The notes below the pieces were generated by a model. It was not told the origin of the DNA and made no database searches. It saw only the letters and a list, made by a program, of their open reading frames with translations. Positions 24,189-36,899 of a DNA stretch of 64,000 nt are shown in pieces. The DNA comes from Pyxicephalus adspersus (Eukaryota > Chordata > Amphibia > Anura > Pyxicephalidae), in contig NC_092858.1 in NCBI RefSeq assembly GCF_032062135.1, positions 163,491,409 through 163,555,408 of the forward strand. The letters run 5' to 3'. Position 1 is the first letter of the stretch. Every line of letters starts with the position of its first letter. The translations under genes and the position numbers were made by a program.

Positions 24189-24360
24189 AGAGAGGCACGT
24201 AGCCGTAAGAATTAGGCGCAGTGACTACATGACCGGGGGCTGGGCCTAGCCCAGAGCTTTTAAGGGGTTAAGAAAAAGGGTAGTGTTGCCTTGGTAGTAG
24301 AAGGCAGTTATGACAATGGTGTTTATAAGGGATGGGCTAGAAGGTCCGAGCTCCCCGGGT
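24189..24360 (-). repeat. R-family repeat fragment
   Basis: Reversed, it matches the copy at 250-551: GAGCTCGGACCTTCTAGCCC, CTCTGGGCTAGGCC, GCGCCTAATTCTTA and GGCTACGTGCCTCTCTTTAA. Confidence 0.65.
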
Positions 24361-24786
24361 CAAGAGATTTTTACCTTACATACAATATTGATTTTAGGTT
24401 TTCCTTAAAACTTCTTATGAATACTTTCCTATTAATATTATTATAGCCCCTGTATGCCTGACTTTGTACAGAGCTGACCATTGAAATAATTTAGTCTATG
24501 TGGCAACAAACAATAAAGAATATTACTGATTTACTGAGCAATATTATAGTTTATTACTTAACCTCACCTACCTTTCTAACGTCAAACAGAACATGACAAG
24601 CCTGTGATTCTACATGTAATTAGCTGAATAACAAGTCACGTTAAACTCACTGTTGCCTGATGAAATATCCATATACATGTTCTATCCTTTGTCACTGCAC
24701 TTTAATAATGTTTAATGTTTGTAAGATATGATGTAAGAATTTCCAATATGTGCTTCTAAATTAGTTTTCTCTTTATGTTCCTTTAG

Positions 24787-24855
24787 CAATTTCCCTACAA
24801 ACCAGATATTTTTCATTACCTTCAGTATGACATGTTCACAGTTACAACGCAATAA
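24787..24855 (+). other. Candidate terminal exon following the 23.6-kb leader
   Basis: A strong acceptor (TTTTCTCTTTATGTTCCTTTAG) ends at 24786. Read in phase 0, as needed to follow the donor at 23661, it gives QFPYKPDIFHYLQYDMF and five more residues before TAA at 24853. Joined to the leader this would be a 42-residue secreted peptide. Read in phase 1 the segment stays open to 25042. Neither reading is recognised. Support is splice-signal quality and phase agreement only. Confidence 0.18.
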
Positions 24856-25447
24856 CAAAGTGATAAAAAATGGTAGAGTCTTGTACTTGGCTAGCAAAAG
24901 AACAGAAATATTTCAGTGGAAAGGAAACATTTGGAAGGAGAAAAAAGGACAGTCATATGAGTCAGGAGCATTACTGTGGGTGAAGCCTTTATTAGCCTTC
25001 AAAAATATAAGTAAAGACTTTACTGCTACGCAGTCATCTTAAAGTAGAACTGAACTTGGTGAAAAATGCTGATACACAATTATATCTGTTTGTAAGTATT
25101 TCTTGTATGCAGCCCCATTTGTTCATTTCTGTGTACCTTGTTGGAACAAATCTATGCTGGGACAAAGTAACTCCAATGCAATTTGATAGGAATTACGTCT
25201 TAATGATTGAGCCGATCAAGCTGGCTGAACATAGGAGAAGACTGAGTAAGAATTCAAAGGAGGAAGGACATCTCAGATCTGGAGGGGATCACTTTGTAAA
25301 TTCAGACTGCCATAAAGTTCCAAAACTTCTCTATAAAATGTTAAAATGGCTTTACCTAGTGGATATACTAGTTCTTCTAGGCAAGTCTACATATTTTCTA
25401 AGTACGGGTTTTCTTTATTCCAACTCTAACACTTTACCAATCAAGAC

Positions 25448-25892
25448 TTAAGCTACGTACACACTTCCAATTATTATCGTTGGTAAACGAACGACGAACG
25501 ATCCTGCACGATATCTGCGAACGATCGTATAGCACCGATCCTGTACATACAGATAACGACACGATCGTTCGCAGATATTGTACACACGATAGATGCGATC
25601 GTTTGAACGATACAGGAAGTGACGTGCACCACAGGAAGTGAGCGAACGTTCGTTCACCGCGCATGCTCAGACCATGGACGATCAATGAACGACCGTACAC
25701 ACGATAGATGGAGGTCAACGATCGTCATCCAATCCGATCCGCCGGTCCGGTCGTTCATTTCCAACGACTATCCTCGTTCGTCGGCGTCGTTGGTTACTTT
25801 TTTTACGAACGATTTTTGCCCAATCGATCGTTCGTCGTTTGTTCGTCGTTCATTTCCAACGATAAAAATTGGATGTGTGTACGCAGCTTTAA
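25448..25892. mobile_element. M-family MITE, copy M1
   Basis: About 37-bp imperfect terminal inverted repeats: TTAAGCTACGTACACAC at the left and GTGTGTACGCAGCTTTAA at the right. The interior is full of short CGTTCGTCGTT / AACGACGAACG inversions, which create open frames on both strands (25434-26004) that are not genes. Confidence 0.75.
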
Positions 25893-27128
25893 TCTACCTC
25901 GAAGGATGACATTAATAAAGCAATTCAGCTATTCCATTCCTCTGATGCTCTTCTCCAGGCACAATACTTTTACTGAATTTTTGCTGATTACCGCACAAAT
26001 CTAAAAGAAAAACACAAATGAACATTTAAGAAAAAGTAACCTATTTAACTCATATTTAATTATACTGGCATTTAGTTCAAACTTAAGCCTTTGATGTAAT
26101 ATTCCAGACATCAAAGAAGGAATAGGTGAATAGGAATTTTAACAAAACTGATTTATTTGGAAAGCAACAAAAGAAGGGGTCTGGGGGAGTAGACAGAGCC
26201 CATAATAAGTACAGTGAACTGTAAAGTGTCATTTCTTGCTCCAACTCAATGACTTACTGAAGGATAAGAATGACAGTTCTGGAGCTTGCACCTTCAAACA
26301 CAAGTCAGCAGTGGCTGGTCCACATTTCTATCCTGACAGGTCCATTATATAACTTGTTTGAGGCTCATTTGTTTTTTTCTACATAAAAAAATACATGATA
26401 TTTCTCGATTTTCTAACATCATTGGAAAAATAAGCACCCAGCTTTCTGTCTTATAGATTTAACACATCACCTTTACTAGTTTCATTGTCATTTCCCTTTC
26501 TTGGTTATGAAAACATTCAACTGAAAAACATAATCCGGGCATCAGAGAATAATTACCACTGTTGGGAGCCAAACAGAGCCACTGTTACCTAAACTGTTCT
26601 GTAACTGTACCAAAAATCAGGCAAAAGCTAATAAAAAAAAGAGATAACTGTAATTTACAGATCTAGCAACTTCATCCCGCGTCTTGAGTCATTGATTCCA
26701 GAATAATTAGTTTGTCTGAATAGCATGCTCCACTAATTGCTCTCCATTATGCTAGGTGTAGGGTTTAAACATTCGCTTTTGTTCTGCTTCTTATTGTTTG
26801 ATTTCACCCCTGGTATGTCGCAGTGTGCCAATTAATTTCTCCCATTTGTTGTGCTACAATGGCCTAATTCTTATCTCTGCAAGTGAATGTTACAAAGTCT
26901 AACCTCACAGACAATGCAGGAAAAGGCAGATGTGTCATATCTGGGCATGGTTAAAGTAGACCTGAATTCAAAAGTGAAGATTTTCCATCTTACAAAAATC
27001 ACCTGGAAATGTTTATTGTGCCTAAGCAGTACCTTGAAAGATCTATCTTTTGTCTTGAATTCCTCTATTGCAGTGTGCTTTATGTGCCTTGATTCTCAAA
27101 GCTGTATATCTGCCAAGTGAAATAATCT
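25893..27128. other. No supported feature
   Basis: No recognised repeat or exon. Confidence 0.4.
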
Positions 27129-27432
27129 AAAGCTGCATACACACATGCAATTATTGTCGTGAAAGATCCTTTCCAACGACTAAGGACTGCACCACGCAAG
27201 AACAAGTGCTGTACATAAAACACCGTTTTGCTCTATGGAGGGGTAAATGACAGAGCAGCACCCTGCTGCGCGCTCTACCCCTTCCCTTGCATTAGGATCG
27301 TTCGTCATCCATCGTCTGTGGATCCGTCAGGACGGTTGTTTGGACGATGGACGACACACATCAGATTCTCGTCTGATATCAGCCCTGAGCCGAATATCGG
27401 ACGAGAACTATTGGACATATGTACGTAGCTTA
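27129..27432. mobile_element. M-family MITE, copy M2 (subfamily)
   Basis: Ends AAAGCTGCATACACACATG and ATATGTACGTAGCTTA mirror those of M1 but the interior differs. Frames at 27228-27444 are shadows. Confidence 0.65.
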
Positions 27433-27768
27433 AGGTATTGCTGACTCTAACTGTATAAGTTCACCATATTTAGATTGAAATTTACTGATTTGACTGTGAT
27501 AGTTATGATGTTTTTGTTAGCTACAAAAACATATTTTCTGCCTCCGGGGCTCGAAATAAGACAACTTGCATATGTGGTCAAATATATCCTGACAGCTGTT
27601 TATTACCATATATTTTGTTCTTATTGTATAATATCAAACTTTACACATAACATATCCAATACATAAACACACAACAAACAAAACATATGTTGCATACACA
27701 AAATAACAATCAGGTTGCAGGTCCTTTAAAGCAACATCCATTTTATCACCACCAACTTGAGCTCTGCA

Positions 27769-27980
27769 CCCGATTGAATAATGCTTTTCAAGACAGTAGA
27801 AGATAGACCATCACTGGAGAACCTGGGTGATCCAGCAAACCTGAATTGGATCTCTTAAAATCATTTGATAATATTTGGCAAATGTTTTCAATCCTGGGCT
27901 AGATTATATTTACGTTTGCTGGATCAACCAGGTTCTGCCATGATAGTCTATCTTCCCCAGAGCTTTAATAAATCAGACCC
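27769..27980. mobile_element. Palindromic MITE copy P1
   Basis: Two arms facing each other: AACCTGGGTGATCCAGCAAAC on the left and its inverse near 27915-27935, closing with CTTTAATAAATCAGACCC. The left outer arm is eroded. Confidence 0.65.
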
Positions 27981-28109
27981 ATTGTCTTATGGCTCCCAAG
28001 AGTGCACAACATTTCCATTAAAAAATCTGGCATAATTACAGTTTTTCCCTTGTCTTTAAAATTTAAAAAGTGTGTCTGAGTTAATTGGACGTGTTTACCC
28101 TTTCTAACA

Positions 28110-29865
28110 TAAAGTACATTACATTTTGTATTAAACCTTTGTTTGCAGGTTTTACAATGGGCAAGTTAGTCATTTGGCCCATTAAAAATATAATATAAAA
28201 TATACAAAAAGATACACGTTAGCATGTCACTTCATTATTATTTAACATTTTGATTTAACAGAAACACAGAAAAAATCTTGGCATAGGCTAAGTCAAATAT
28301 TGGCTAATTGCCCGTAGAACATTGTATTGATAAAAGTGGAGCCCTTGTATATACACTGTTTGGCACGCTTCCATGGCTAGCGTGGGGTTTTGTTGCTTCT
28401 AGTTATCTGACAATAAAATATTGGCCTTAACAGCTGGAAAGTGTTTTGATTCTTTTCTATGGTTAATAATAAAATGTTGGTAACAGGTGTCTACATGGTA
28501 TAAACCCAAAATGTTCTGGATTTTAAAGTAAGGAACAGGTTGGAGGTTAAGGTGCACTCTTTGGCTTTAATAGAAGGTCCAACCAAAACTGAAAGACGGT
28601 TGACACTGGGAGTGATGTGTGTAAAAATGCAAGAAATGGAGTAAAGTAGTGAACAAATTATTCATGATCAATTTATTGGTGCCAGTATAATATATGACAA
28701 GACCGTTAGCAACAGCTTCAGAAGCTACCTATTGTTGGGTCTTTCTTCACTACAGGAAAGATGGTTGAGGAGGGGATGAGATGTCTCTTCTGGGTGGGGT
28801 CATCATAAGAAAGATTGGGAATGATAATATAAAATTTAAAGAATAAAATGCAGGAAAAAAAACAGTATAATGAAAACGATATAAAGTATTTATAGACAGG
28901 AATGATTAAACTACTGTTATTTTAGGGCCTACTTCAGGTTTATTTCATGCAGTACTGTAAATGATTTAGTGATCTAAAAACCTCTGCACTTACCACACAT
29001 GTAAACCAATTTTTTAGTAATGACCAGATATGACTAGACTTATACACAAAACTTAACATTTTGCTTTACTTTGCTTATGTCATCAACTTGAATCATTTGA
29101 TTATTCATCTGTCCCATTAAAACTATAATGGAAAATACATTTCAGCACATCACTTAATTATTATTCATCATTTTGATTTAACAAAAACAAAAAAAATCTT
29201 GGCATAGTATAGTATTGGTATAGTACAAACATTGGCTAATTGCCCATGGAACATTTATAGATAAATGTAGAGCCCTGGTAAGTGCACTGATTGGCATTCT
29301 TCCATGGCTGGCATGGTACATTTGTTGCGTCTGCCTATTTGTCTTGAAATGCTGGCTTTATTGGCTGCAGGGTTTTTAATTCTGCTATATGATTTAGAAT
29401 AAAATGTTGGTAACAGGTGTCTATATGGGTAACCCATCACGTTCTGGATTTTAAGGTAAGGAATGGGATGGTGGTTAAGGTGACCCATTGGCATCATGGG
29501 GAGGTCCAAATGGAACTGGAAAATGCAGAGAAATAAAGTAAAGTAGTAAACAGAATATTCAGGAACACATTTTTAGTGTCAACTTTATTTTTGCCTGACT
29601 TCAGAAGCTAAATTTGTGGGGTCATTCCTCATTTCAGGAAACCATTGCAGCTCTCAAGGAGCAAAGATGGTTGAGGAGAGCATGAGGTGACCATTCTAGA
29701 GGGTAGAGTCCTCATAAGAAAGCTTGGGAATGATAAAATAAAATGTAAAGTATAAAAGGCAGAAAAAACAATAATAGGAATATAATATATAACAATATAA
29801 GGAAATAGACCTAAAGAATTTATAGACATTATTAAACCACTTATATTTTATAGCTTAGTCCAGTG
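28110..29865. repeat. Diverged tandem duplication, two units of about 0.94 kb
   Basis: Unit 1 (about 28110-28930) and unit 2 (about 29040-29865) share ordered blocks: ATTTTGATTTAACA, ATTGGCTAATTGCCC, AAATGTTGGTAACAGGTGTCT, GTTCTGGATTTTAA, AAGATGGTTGAGGAG and TCATAAGAAAG. Similarity looks like roughly three in four bases with small indels. The minus frame at 29255-29509 is broken by stops in unit 1, so coding is not supported. Confidence 0.75.
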
Positions 29866-30705
29866 TTAGGAGGCTCCGCAACTAAAAATCCTTTCTGTCC
29901 ATTACTCACAATAAACATGAGTTTCTATAACTCTTCCTCATTTTATATAAGTTATGTGAGTCATTTACAGGTATATTATCTTGATCCATCAAATGCTTCA
30001 CTCTTGTAAGTCCATAATAAAAAATTTCATGGAGCTTTGATGTAGAAATTACATCTAAATGATGAGGCTTAAAAACTGCATGAGGTTATCCAGAGCTGCC
30101 AATCATATCTTCAATGATACAAGTTGTTATATTTAAAACTGTACTTTCCTTAATAAAAAATCAAATAAAGAATGATTACATGTCAATACCGATTTAAAGG
30201 CTGAAGATTACTAGGTGAACAAGACAACACATAAACATGCACATCCAAAAAGATAAACTCATACACAGGTAAAGTGGATCAGATACTTATATAAAATACT
30301 ATCATATTTCTATGAATCCCAGAAAATGGTCCATGGGTTGGCATAATTCCATAGAATAACATCAATATAAAATATAACTTTTCAGTAGACAGTGTTGCAG
30401 TAATGGGGGTAGATTGGCCTAAAGTGAAACTAAAGTTCCACTTTTCTAAATGCTTGATCATGCAAATTGGTAATGTAGAAAGGGACAAGCGATGCCTCTG
30501 CTGCATTAATATATCTTGCCCGCCTCATTGCTACAAGTTTCTGGAAACACCCGACAATGTCGACTTCCCTGGGGTGTGCTAGGGTTGACCGAATAAGTTA
30601 CGCCATCCTGGCATGGCCAAGCAAGATGGCTGAAGATGGTCTCTGGGAAGAAGGAAGATATTGGTGCCCTGTAAGTAAACACAGATAAGTAAGGCTTTAG
30701 TTCTG
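29866..30705. other. No supported feature
   Basis: Around 30595-30660 a T-family-like segment (CATGGCCAAGCAAGATGGC) is present; otherwise nothing recognised. Confidence 0.35.
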
Positions 30706-32004
30706 TTTAAAAGCGAAACTTCAGGCAAACAGCAATAAAAACAGATAAAATACTTATATGGGAGCCATTTTTACCTGCCAAAGGATTTGTATTTCTGACC
30801 ATCTAGTTCTGTCCATAGCTCTGTCTGGTAGTGAAGGAGAACTGATTTTGGGTAACACTAACAGGCCTTGTCCCTCCCTGGCTTGTGACTACAGAGAGGA
30901 AAGGCAACAAACAATGGGCTCAATTCCCCTACAGACACTCAATTTTTGTCACTGGAAATGATCATTAGCACTAAACTCCAGCAACAGTAGGAATGAATAA
31001 ATGCTGAATACACACAGATCTGTTCATGATAGGGGGGAATAAATGGGAGACTGTGTCCTTCCATTAGCAGTCTGTCATTTAGTGATCTGACATCACTAAA
31101 CAGAGTCAGGGTTCCTAGCTTCACTTCAGTCTCTCCTTTTATTAGCATGTCCCTTTTTAGTACATGAGAACTCCAGCAAAACTCATTGGCCCTTAGGCTG
31201 CTTCACCACTCCTAGATTAAGCTCTGCTATGTTGGGGATTGAGTAGGCTGATATCAAGCCAATTGCAGGCACTTACACTGCGGCCATGAAATACATCAAA
31301 TTAATATTGTGCTAATAAATATTAAACTTCATTAATTTGTGTATTCTACACCAGCCTGGAGTCCGTCTTTAATTGTCAGGGATTGAAAATATTCACGCAG
31401 TCAAATCTTGTCCAACTCAAGGACTTCCAGGCAGATGGAGCAGATGAACTAGATCTAGGAATCCTTAATCTGGCTTCCTATGATTCTGCAATATCAGATG
31501 TTTAGGGTCAGTTTGGGGTTCACGGACCTAGAAGTGCAATGATATTGCATATTCTGTAGTGTAGACTGATCCTCAACCAGGCTAAATCAACAGTGTAATC
31601 TCCAGTGAAGTTTTAGGGATTCCATTACCCGTCTGTGCTGTGTAGCCAGGGTATCTGCTCTATACAACCGGCTGAACAGAAATACAAATCTTAGAGTGGA
31701 TTTAACAGGTCCCATAAATGCCCATGTACACATGCTAGACGATCATGAAAATATTCCGTGTGTACAGTTGTACCCCAAAGTCATTCACTGATCCGTCCTG
31801 GCATAGCAGTTGCTGCTCTCTCATCCTCTCCCATCCTCTCTTTATTAAACAGAATGTCCGCAGTGTCTTCAGCACTCATTTGTTCTTCTCTTACAGGAAA
31901 TGATCAAGATTATTTCTAGTGACAGAAATCTACCATATGTTCATACTCGTACAGTACAATTATTTCCATTGTGTATACATTTGCTTGGACTTCCGCTTTA
32001 AGCC
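30706..32004. mobile_element. Possible long T-like element
   Basis: Left end TTAAAAGCGAAACTTCAGGC and the inverse of the right end TTGGACTTCCGCTTTAA resemble each other. The 1.3-kb interior is not shared with the other T copies, so the two ends may belong to different insertions. Confidence 0.25.
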
Positions 32005-32409
32005 ATTAGAGAACTCATCACCTTAACTGAACTTGGGATTTAGTAATGACTTGCAGAGCCAGTAATGAATCTTGGCAATCTCAGACCTTAGACTCCAGTT
32101 TGTTAGTTTTTCCGGTTGAAGCTAAAAGCAGCAAAAACAAAACCTGTTTTTCTCATTCAATGATAAACTCATGTGCAAAATGGCAAAACAATTTTTGTGA
32201 TCATTAAAATAAGTCTTTCACTTTGATAAATCTTAATAAAAGCTGATGGAGAATATAGGAGTAAAAGGTGGAAAGTTCAATAGTATGCCAAACACATTAA
32301 ATGTAATGATTTACCAAAAACATAGACATCTTGATTTTTCATAATGTATTTTTAGTGTGCTTAAGAACTGAAACAAATTAGAGTCCATGTTGTCCTTAAT
32401 GATTTATTA

Positions 32410-32693
32410 CAGATTTTCCCAACCTTTAACATGGGAGATCTCTTAAAAATAACTTTCAGATCTCGAGGAATCCCTTATTACTATATCCAGATATGACTGT
32501 ACATTAGCATAGTGGTCAGTTGGAACAAAGTCTCTCACATTGCTGCCCATTGGGAAGAATGTCACCCTTACAGATAGTCAAAAAAGTTATTGGTGTGCAT
32601 TGGTGTGACCTGAGAGGTTAAAATTGCTAATGGCTCAATGAGCCCCTGACAACTGTGGAGAAACCTTAGGGTTCAAAGGAAACAGAAACACTG
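32410..32693 (-). mobile_element. W-family hAT-like element
   Basis: Reversed, begins CAGTGTTTCTGTTTCC and ends GGTTGGGAAAATCTG; the interior matches the copies at 76 and 46394 (for example GTGACATTCTTCCCAATGG). Confidence 0.65.
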
Positions 32694-33541
32694 ATTTAGC
32701 CATTTCCTATTGATCCCTACTACTAGTCATTATCTGCCTGTATTGCAAATATATAAATAAATGAAAAAAGCACAGACACCCAGGGATGGTAAAAAAATAA
32801 GATTTTTAACTTTTTAAATAATTACATTACAACGTTGATAGGGAGATAACGGATGAAACAGGGAAGGTGAAATATAAAATAATAAAATCTGGCTTTAATT
32901 TGTGTGGAATTATAGTCCATTTGATAATCTGATTTCCCGTTTCATAATAGGGCCAGTATATTGTGTAGTCTTTTACAGAATACCCAGACCTGCTTACTAG
33001 CTCTTAGATGGGCCAGGCATTCAAAAATAGGAGCTGAGTTGTATTAGTTTTATTACTGACTAATGTAATTTTCTTCATTAAATAAGATTATTAATGACTG
33101 ATTAGTCAGTCCGGGTTTTATAACAAGCCGAGTGTGTTCTCCTCAGTGAGTGAGTGCTCCTTATTTATTTTATTATGAGATATTTATGTCTGTGTAAATA
33201 TATGTATCACATGTCCGGCACCAGACAGAAGGTGAATACTTCATAAACAGACATAGAACCTACCGTTGGAGTCAGTGCTCATATACTGGTACTGGAAACA
33301 TTTTTTATTTATTTATTTTAATCTATTAACAAATAAGCAAAGAAGACAGTGAACCCCAATTATTCAGTGTTTGAGAAAGAATGGCCAACAAAGAATATTT
33401 TCTCAGGTTTTACAAGATTTTCAGACTGATTTTGCCTGCTAAACTAAGTAATGCTTGATGTTTACAAAACTCAATAACTCAGTGTCCAAATTTCACATAC
33501 AAACTCACACATAAGCACACACATATACCGTAAGGGAATGA
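32694..33541. other. No supported feature
   Basis: AT-rich sequence. Confidence 0.4.
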
Positions 33542-34372
33542 TTAAAGCGTACCTAAACTCAGAATAAACCCTTTTATTCAAAGTAAAAATTTTGTTTGTT
33601 AGTGTTTTTTCTAAGTGCAACACTCTTTTAAAAAAAAAAAAAAAAGTGCAGCACCCCTGCTTTATTCTTGATTGCCTAGGCCAGAGGTCGGCAAACTCCG
33701 GTCTTTAGGCCAGATATGACCTAGCCAGTAGTTTGTTCTGGCCTAATGCCCCGTGGCCGATCTGGCCTAGTTTCAGCCGGCAACTCCAAGTGGAGTCGGA
33801 GCTGCAGGAGCTCCAGAGCCAAATGCAGCTTTTGAGCCACCATGTTGTGTTTCCTCTCCTTATTTACTGTGGCCGGCGTTAACACTTCTGCCACCAGGGT
33901 AAATAGGGAACATTCCCTCCCCTCTGTATGCATTGCGGAGGGACTCGAGAGAGAGTCCAGCCTAGTGTGCGTCTGCACACCAGTGACCTCTGGCCTAGGT
34001 GATCAAGAATGAATGGAAGTGCAAAGCTTCCTGGGATACGTACGTCACGCATCCCAGGAGGCTCTTGGCTGCTCCTTCTGCGCATGCAAGCATTTTGGTC
34101 ATGCACAGAGGAGCCCTTTCATCAATAAGGAATGCACAGTGAGATCGGCAAGTTTTTTTTACCAATTTACATCACCCAATCTTTAGGTGACAAAGGAAGA
34201 ATAACACGGAAGTAGAGAGGAAAAGATGGCAGCGCCTGGCACTCCCTCTGCTCCAGGCCAAAGACGCTTGGACAACGCTGGACCCGATGGAAGAAACCTC
34301 CTGATGGATAGACTGATTTGTGGGATTGAAGGTAAGTGTGATTTTATTGTTTTGGGTTTACTTCTGCTTTAA
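33542..34372. mobile_element. T-family MITE carrying a nested hAT element
   Basis: Ends TTAAAGCGTACCTAAACTC and GGTTTACTTCTGCTTTAA. Interior blocks (GTGCAACACTCTTTTAA, ATCCCAGGAGGCTC, GGTAAGTGTGATTTTATT) match the reversed copy at 57643-58216. A poly(A) run lies at 33631-33646. Frames at 33721-34106 are shadows. Confidence 0.7.
33682..33992. mobile_element. hAT nonautonomous element nested in the T element
   Basis: Starts CAGAGGTCGGCAAACTCC, a typical hAT end, and finishes GTGACCTCTG. Flanked by GCCTAGGC (33674-33681) and GCCTAGGT (33993-34000). The T copy at 57.6-58.2 kb shows the unfilled site as GCTTAGGT. Confidence 0.8.
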
Positions 34373-34945
34373 GTTTGCTCATGTGCCTGCTCATTTGTCT
34401 GAGTATGGATGTTAGAGGATGCGTAGGGCTTTTTGAGCTCCTGCTTATTTGTTTGAGCATGATATAATAGCATGTGCATCAGTTAAGCAAAGGTGGCATT
34501 GTTTTCACCTAGAAAGACAATTTAAACAGCTTTTTCTGTGTTTGACCTGAGCTATGACCTCAGATTGAAGATTCAACCCTGGTTACCCCTGGTTTGGTGT
34601 TTGGATTCTGACCTCCAGATTTGACCTTGCTATTTGACCCTGCTCCAGTTATTCACCTTGTATTGTACCCGCCAACAGGTTAACCACCTTGGCCTGTCTC
34701 TCTGCCACTCTGTACTTCGCAAGACCACTAATTTCTGATCTCAGCTTGTACTTGACCTTCATCTGCTCCTTGACCAGTGCTTTTCCAGTTATCAACCTTG
34801 GCTGCCAATGACTTCATTATCACCTGTGCACCTCTGGTGCTCCTATGCATCTGTCTCTATACCAGGCTCACCCACACCAGAGAAGCAAGAGAAGCTTCCC
34901 TCACCAATTTGGGCATCTGCCAGGTACCAAGTAGATAGACACATA

Positions 34946-35162
34946 GGACCTGATTTCTGAAAACTCCCCCAGACTGGAGAAGACAGACTATCATGGGAAA
35001 ACCTTGGTGATCCAGCAAACGTGGAATGGATTTCTGAAAAAGCATTTGTTAACAAATGTTTTCAATCCTGGACCAAATCCATTCCTGGTTTTCTAAATCC
35101 CCAGATTCACCCATGATTGTCTATCTTCTCAAATTTTGGGGAGCTTTAATAAGCCAAACCCA
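34946..35162. mobile_element. Palindromic MITE copy P2
   Basis: Left arm with GGTGATCCAGCAAACGTGG and GGATTTCTGA; right arm with CCAAATCCATTCC and GGAGCTTTAATAAGCC. Frames at 34843-35055 are shadows. Confidence 0.65.
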
Positions 35163-36899
35163 TACCGTACACAAGTATGAATGAGTGACAGATCTCTCTC
35201 CTACTTCCTCACTTGTGCTGCATAAAAGCAGCTTTAAAAAAAAATTCAATCAGAGAGTAGTAAGCTAAAAGCAAACATATTGCTCTTCATTTTAGAGAAG
35301 TCTCAATGCACCTGTGCACCGTTTACGTTATGTGTAGGTTTAAAACAAAGGTTTTATATAAATAGGAATATGTTTTTCTTAGTATTTTTTCAGTTTTGCT
35401 TTCTGAGGTAGCAGCAACCTCTTTTATTTTACCATGGAGGGAGGTTAGGGAACCTGCATGTGGCTGTGGGTCATTGTAGAACTGTAGCTTTAAAGATCTT
35501 TATTTGAGATCTAATTATTGGATAGAACTCGTCTGCCAAAATCTCCTCACGTTTCTGGGCCAGAATTCTAACGTTGCCCTGCAGCACCTGAGAAATGCAA
35601 ATAAAAGGGAGCTGGCGAGTTCAGACTTTGTTTTGCTGCCTGTGCCTTATTCTGCTGAAGAAAAGCATAAATTGCGTACAGATGCTAGAATTTCACCCGA
35701 GACAATCACAAACATTCATCTCGGGCAACAAATATCTAGCATTTCTTTACAGCTTAAGCCAAAACTAATCTGCCAGTAGTCGTTCTCATACTTGATATAA
35801 ACCATCCTTCCATCCTGGGTTTACAAGTTTTTATGAAATTCCCAAGAATACCAATTAAAAGAGGATCTATCACCTGCACCCAGAAGCACATTAGGAGTAT
35901 GCTAAAAAGCAAAACAGACGCTTTTCATTCAGACATTTTTATACACTTTGCTTACTACGCCTTAACTTTCCCAAGGGAAGCCTTCATTCTCACTTGGACA
36001 AAGTTAATTAACAATAAAAGCCAAACAAAACAAGATTTAATCAAAATAATAACTGTGATTGTAGAAGAATACATTTAAAAGATCATCCCGCAAGCAAAGA
36101 TTCTCTACCCTAAAAAGGTTCATTATACCATTATGTGTATTTGTGCATCACTGGCAACACATACGGAAATGCAAAGTGGATATTCGTTTTAGCATTTATT
36201 CTATACATTCAGTATTTATAATGAAATTCTAATGTATTTGAAGGAGCCATTTAATAATTATGGGGAGGACAGGGGCTGTTCTCCTACAGTTTTATATTCA
36301 CTTTAATTCCCTCGGCATTTGCTGGCTGTTAAATATTAATGCACATTCTAAATGAGAACAGTGTTAGATTAAGATATGTGTTATTTAAAGGATGTTATGA
36401 TTACTTTATGATTGATGTTATTTGCTCCATCATACTGAAATAGCATGAAAGCAAAACATCTTATTTTATTCATGGCGATTAAAGGAAACGTATAACACAA
36501 ATATTTGCTGAAGATTTAAAAGAGTTTGCCTTTGATGATTTTCCCCTGGATGTTCTGACCTTGGTGCTTCATAGAGGTCCAAAATGCTTTGGGGGACCAA
36601 CAGGAAGGAACAAAAAAACAGGCCAAGCACATGATAAAATTCACATAGCATCCAAAAAGCATAGAAATGCACATAAAAGTGCAACATCAAAGCCAAAGGG
36701 TGGAAATTAATACCATGCTTAATTGGTATCTACCAGGAATTGTCTATATTGGTATCTATCTTCATTCTGCAGCGTGCCATAGTTCCAGCTTTGACTTTAT
36801 TTGTGTTTTACCTGATGTCTCGGTACATAATGAGATCAAGGCTCTTTGGGGGTGGTACCTTCTGTTGTAGGATTTCCTATTCTTATTTATACCATCTCC
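35163..36899. other. No supported feature
   Basis: Frames at 35504-36078 and 36466-36937 have no protein support. Confidence 0.4.

Noticed and set aside
25056..25451. 131-codon frame, the longest after the claudin
   Set aside because: No domain, no splice signals in phase, and it begins next to a T-like repeat end. Probably chance.
25434..26004. Overlapping 94-98 codon frames on both strands
   Set aside because: They are produced by the inverted-repeat-rich interior of MITE M1.
29255..29509. Minus frame rich in Pro, Met and His, briefly considered as a secretory phosphoprotein exon
   Set aside because: The matching part of the duplicated unit has stops and frame changes, and there is no phase-0 short-exon pattern.
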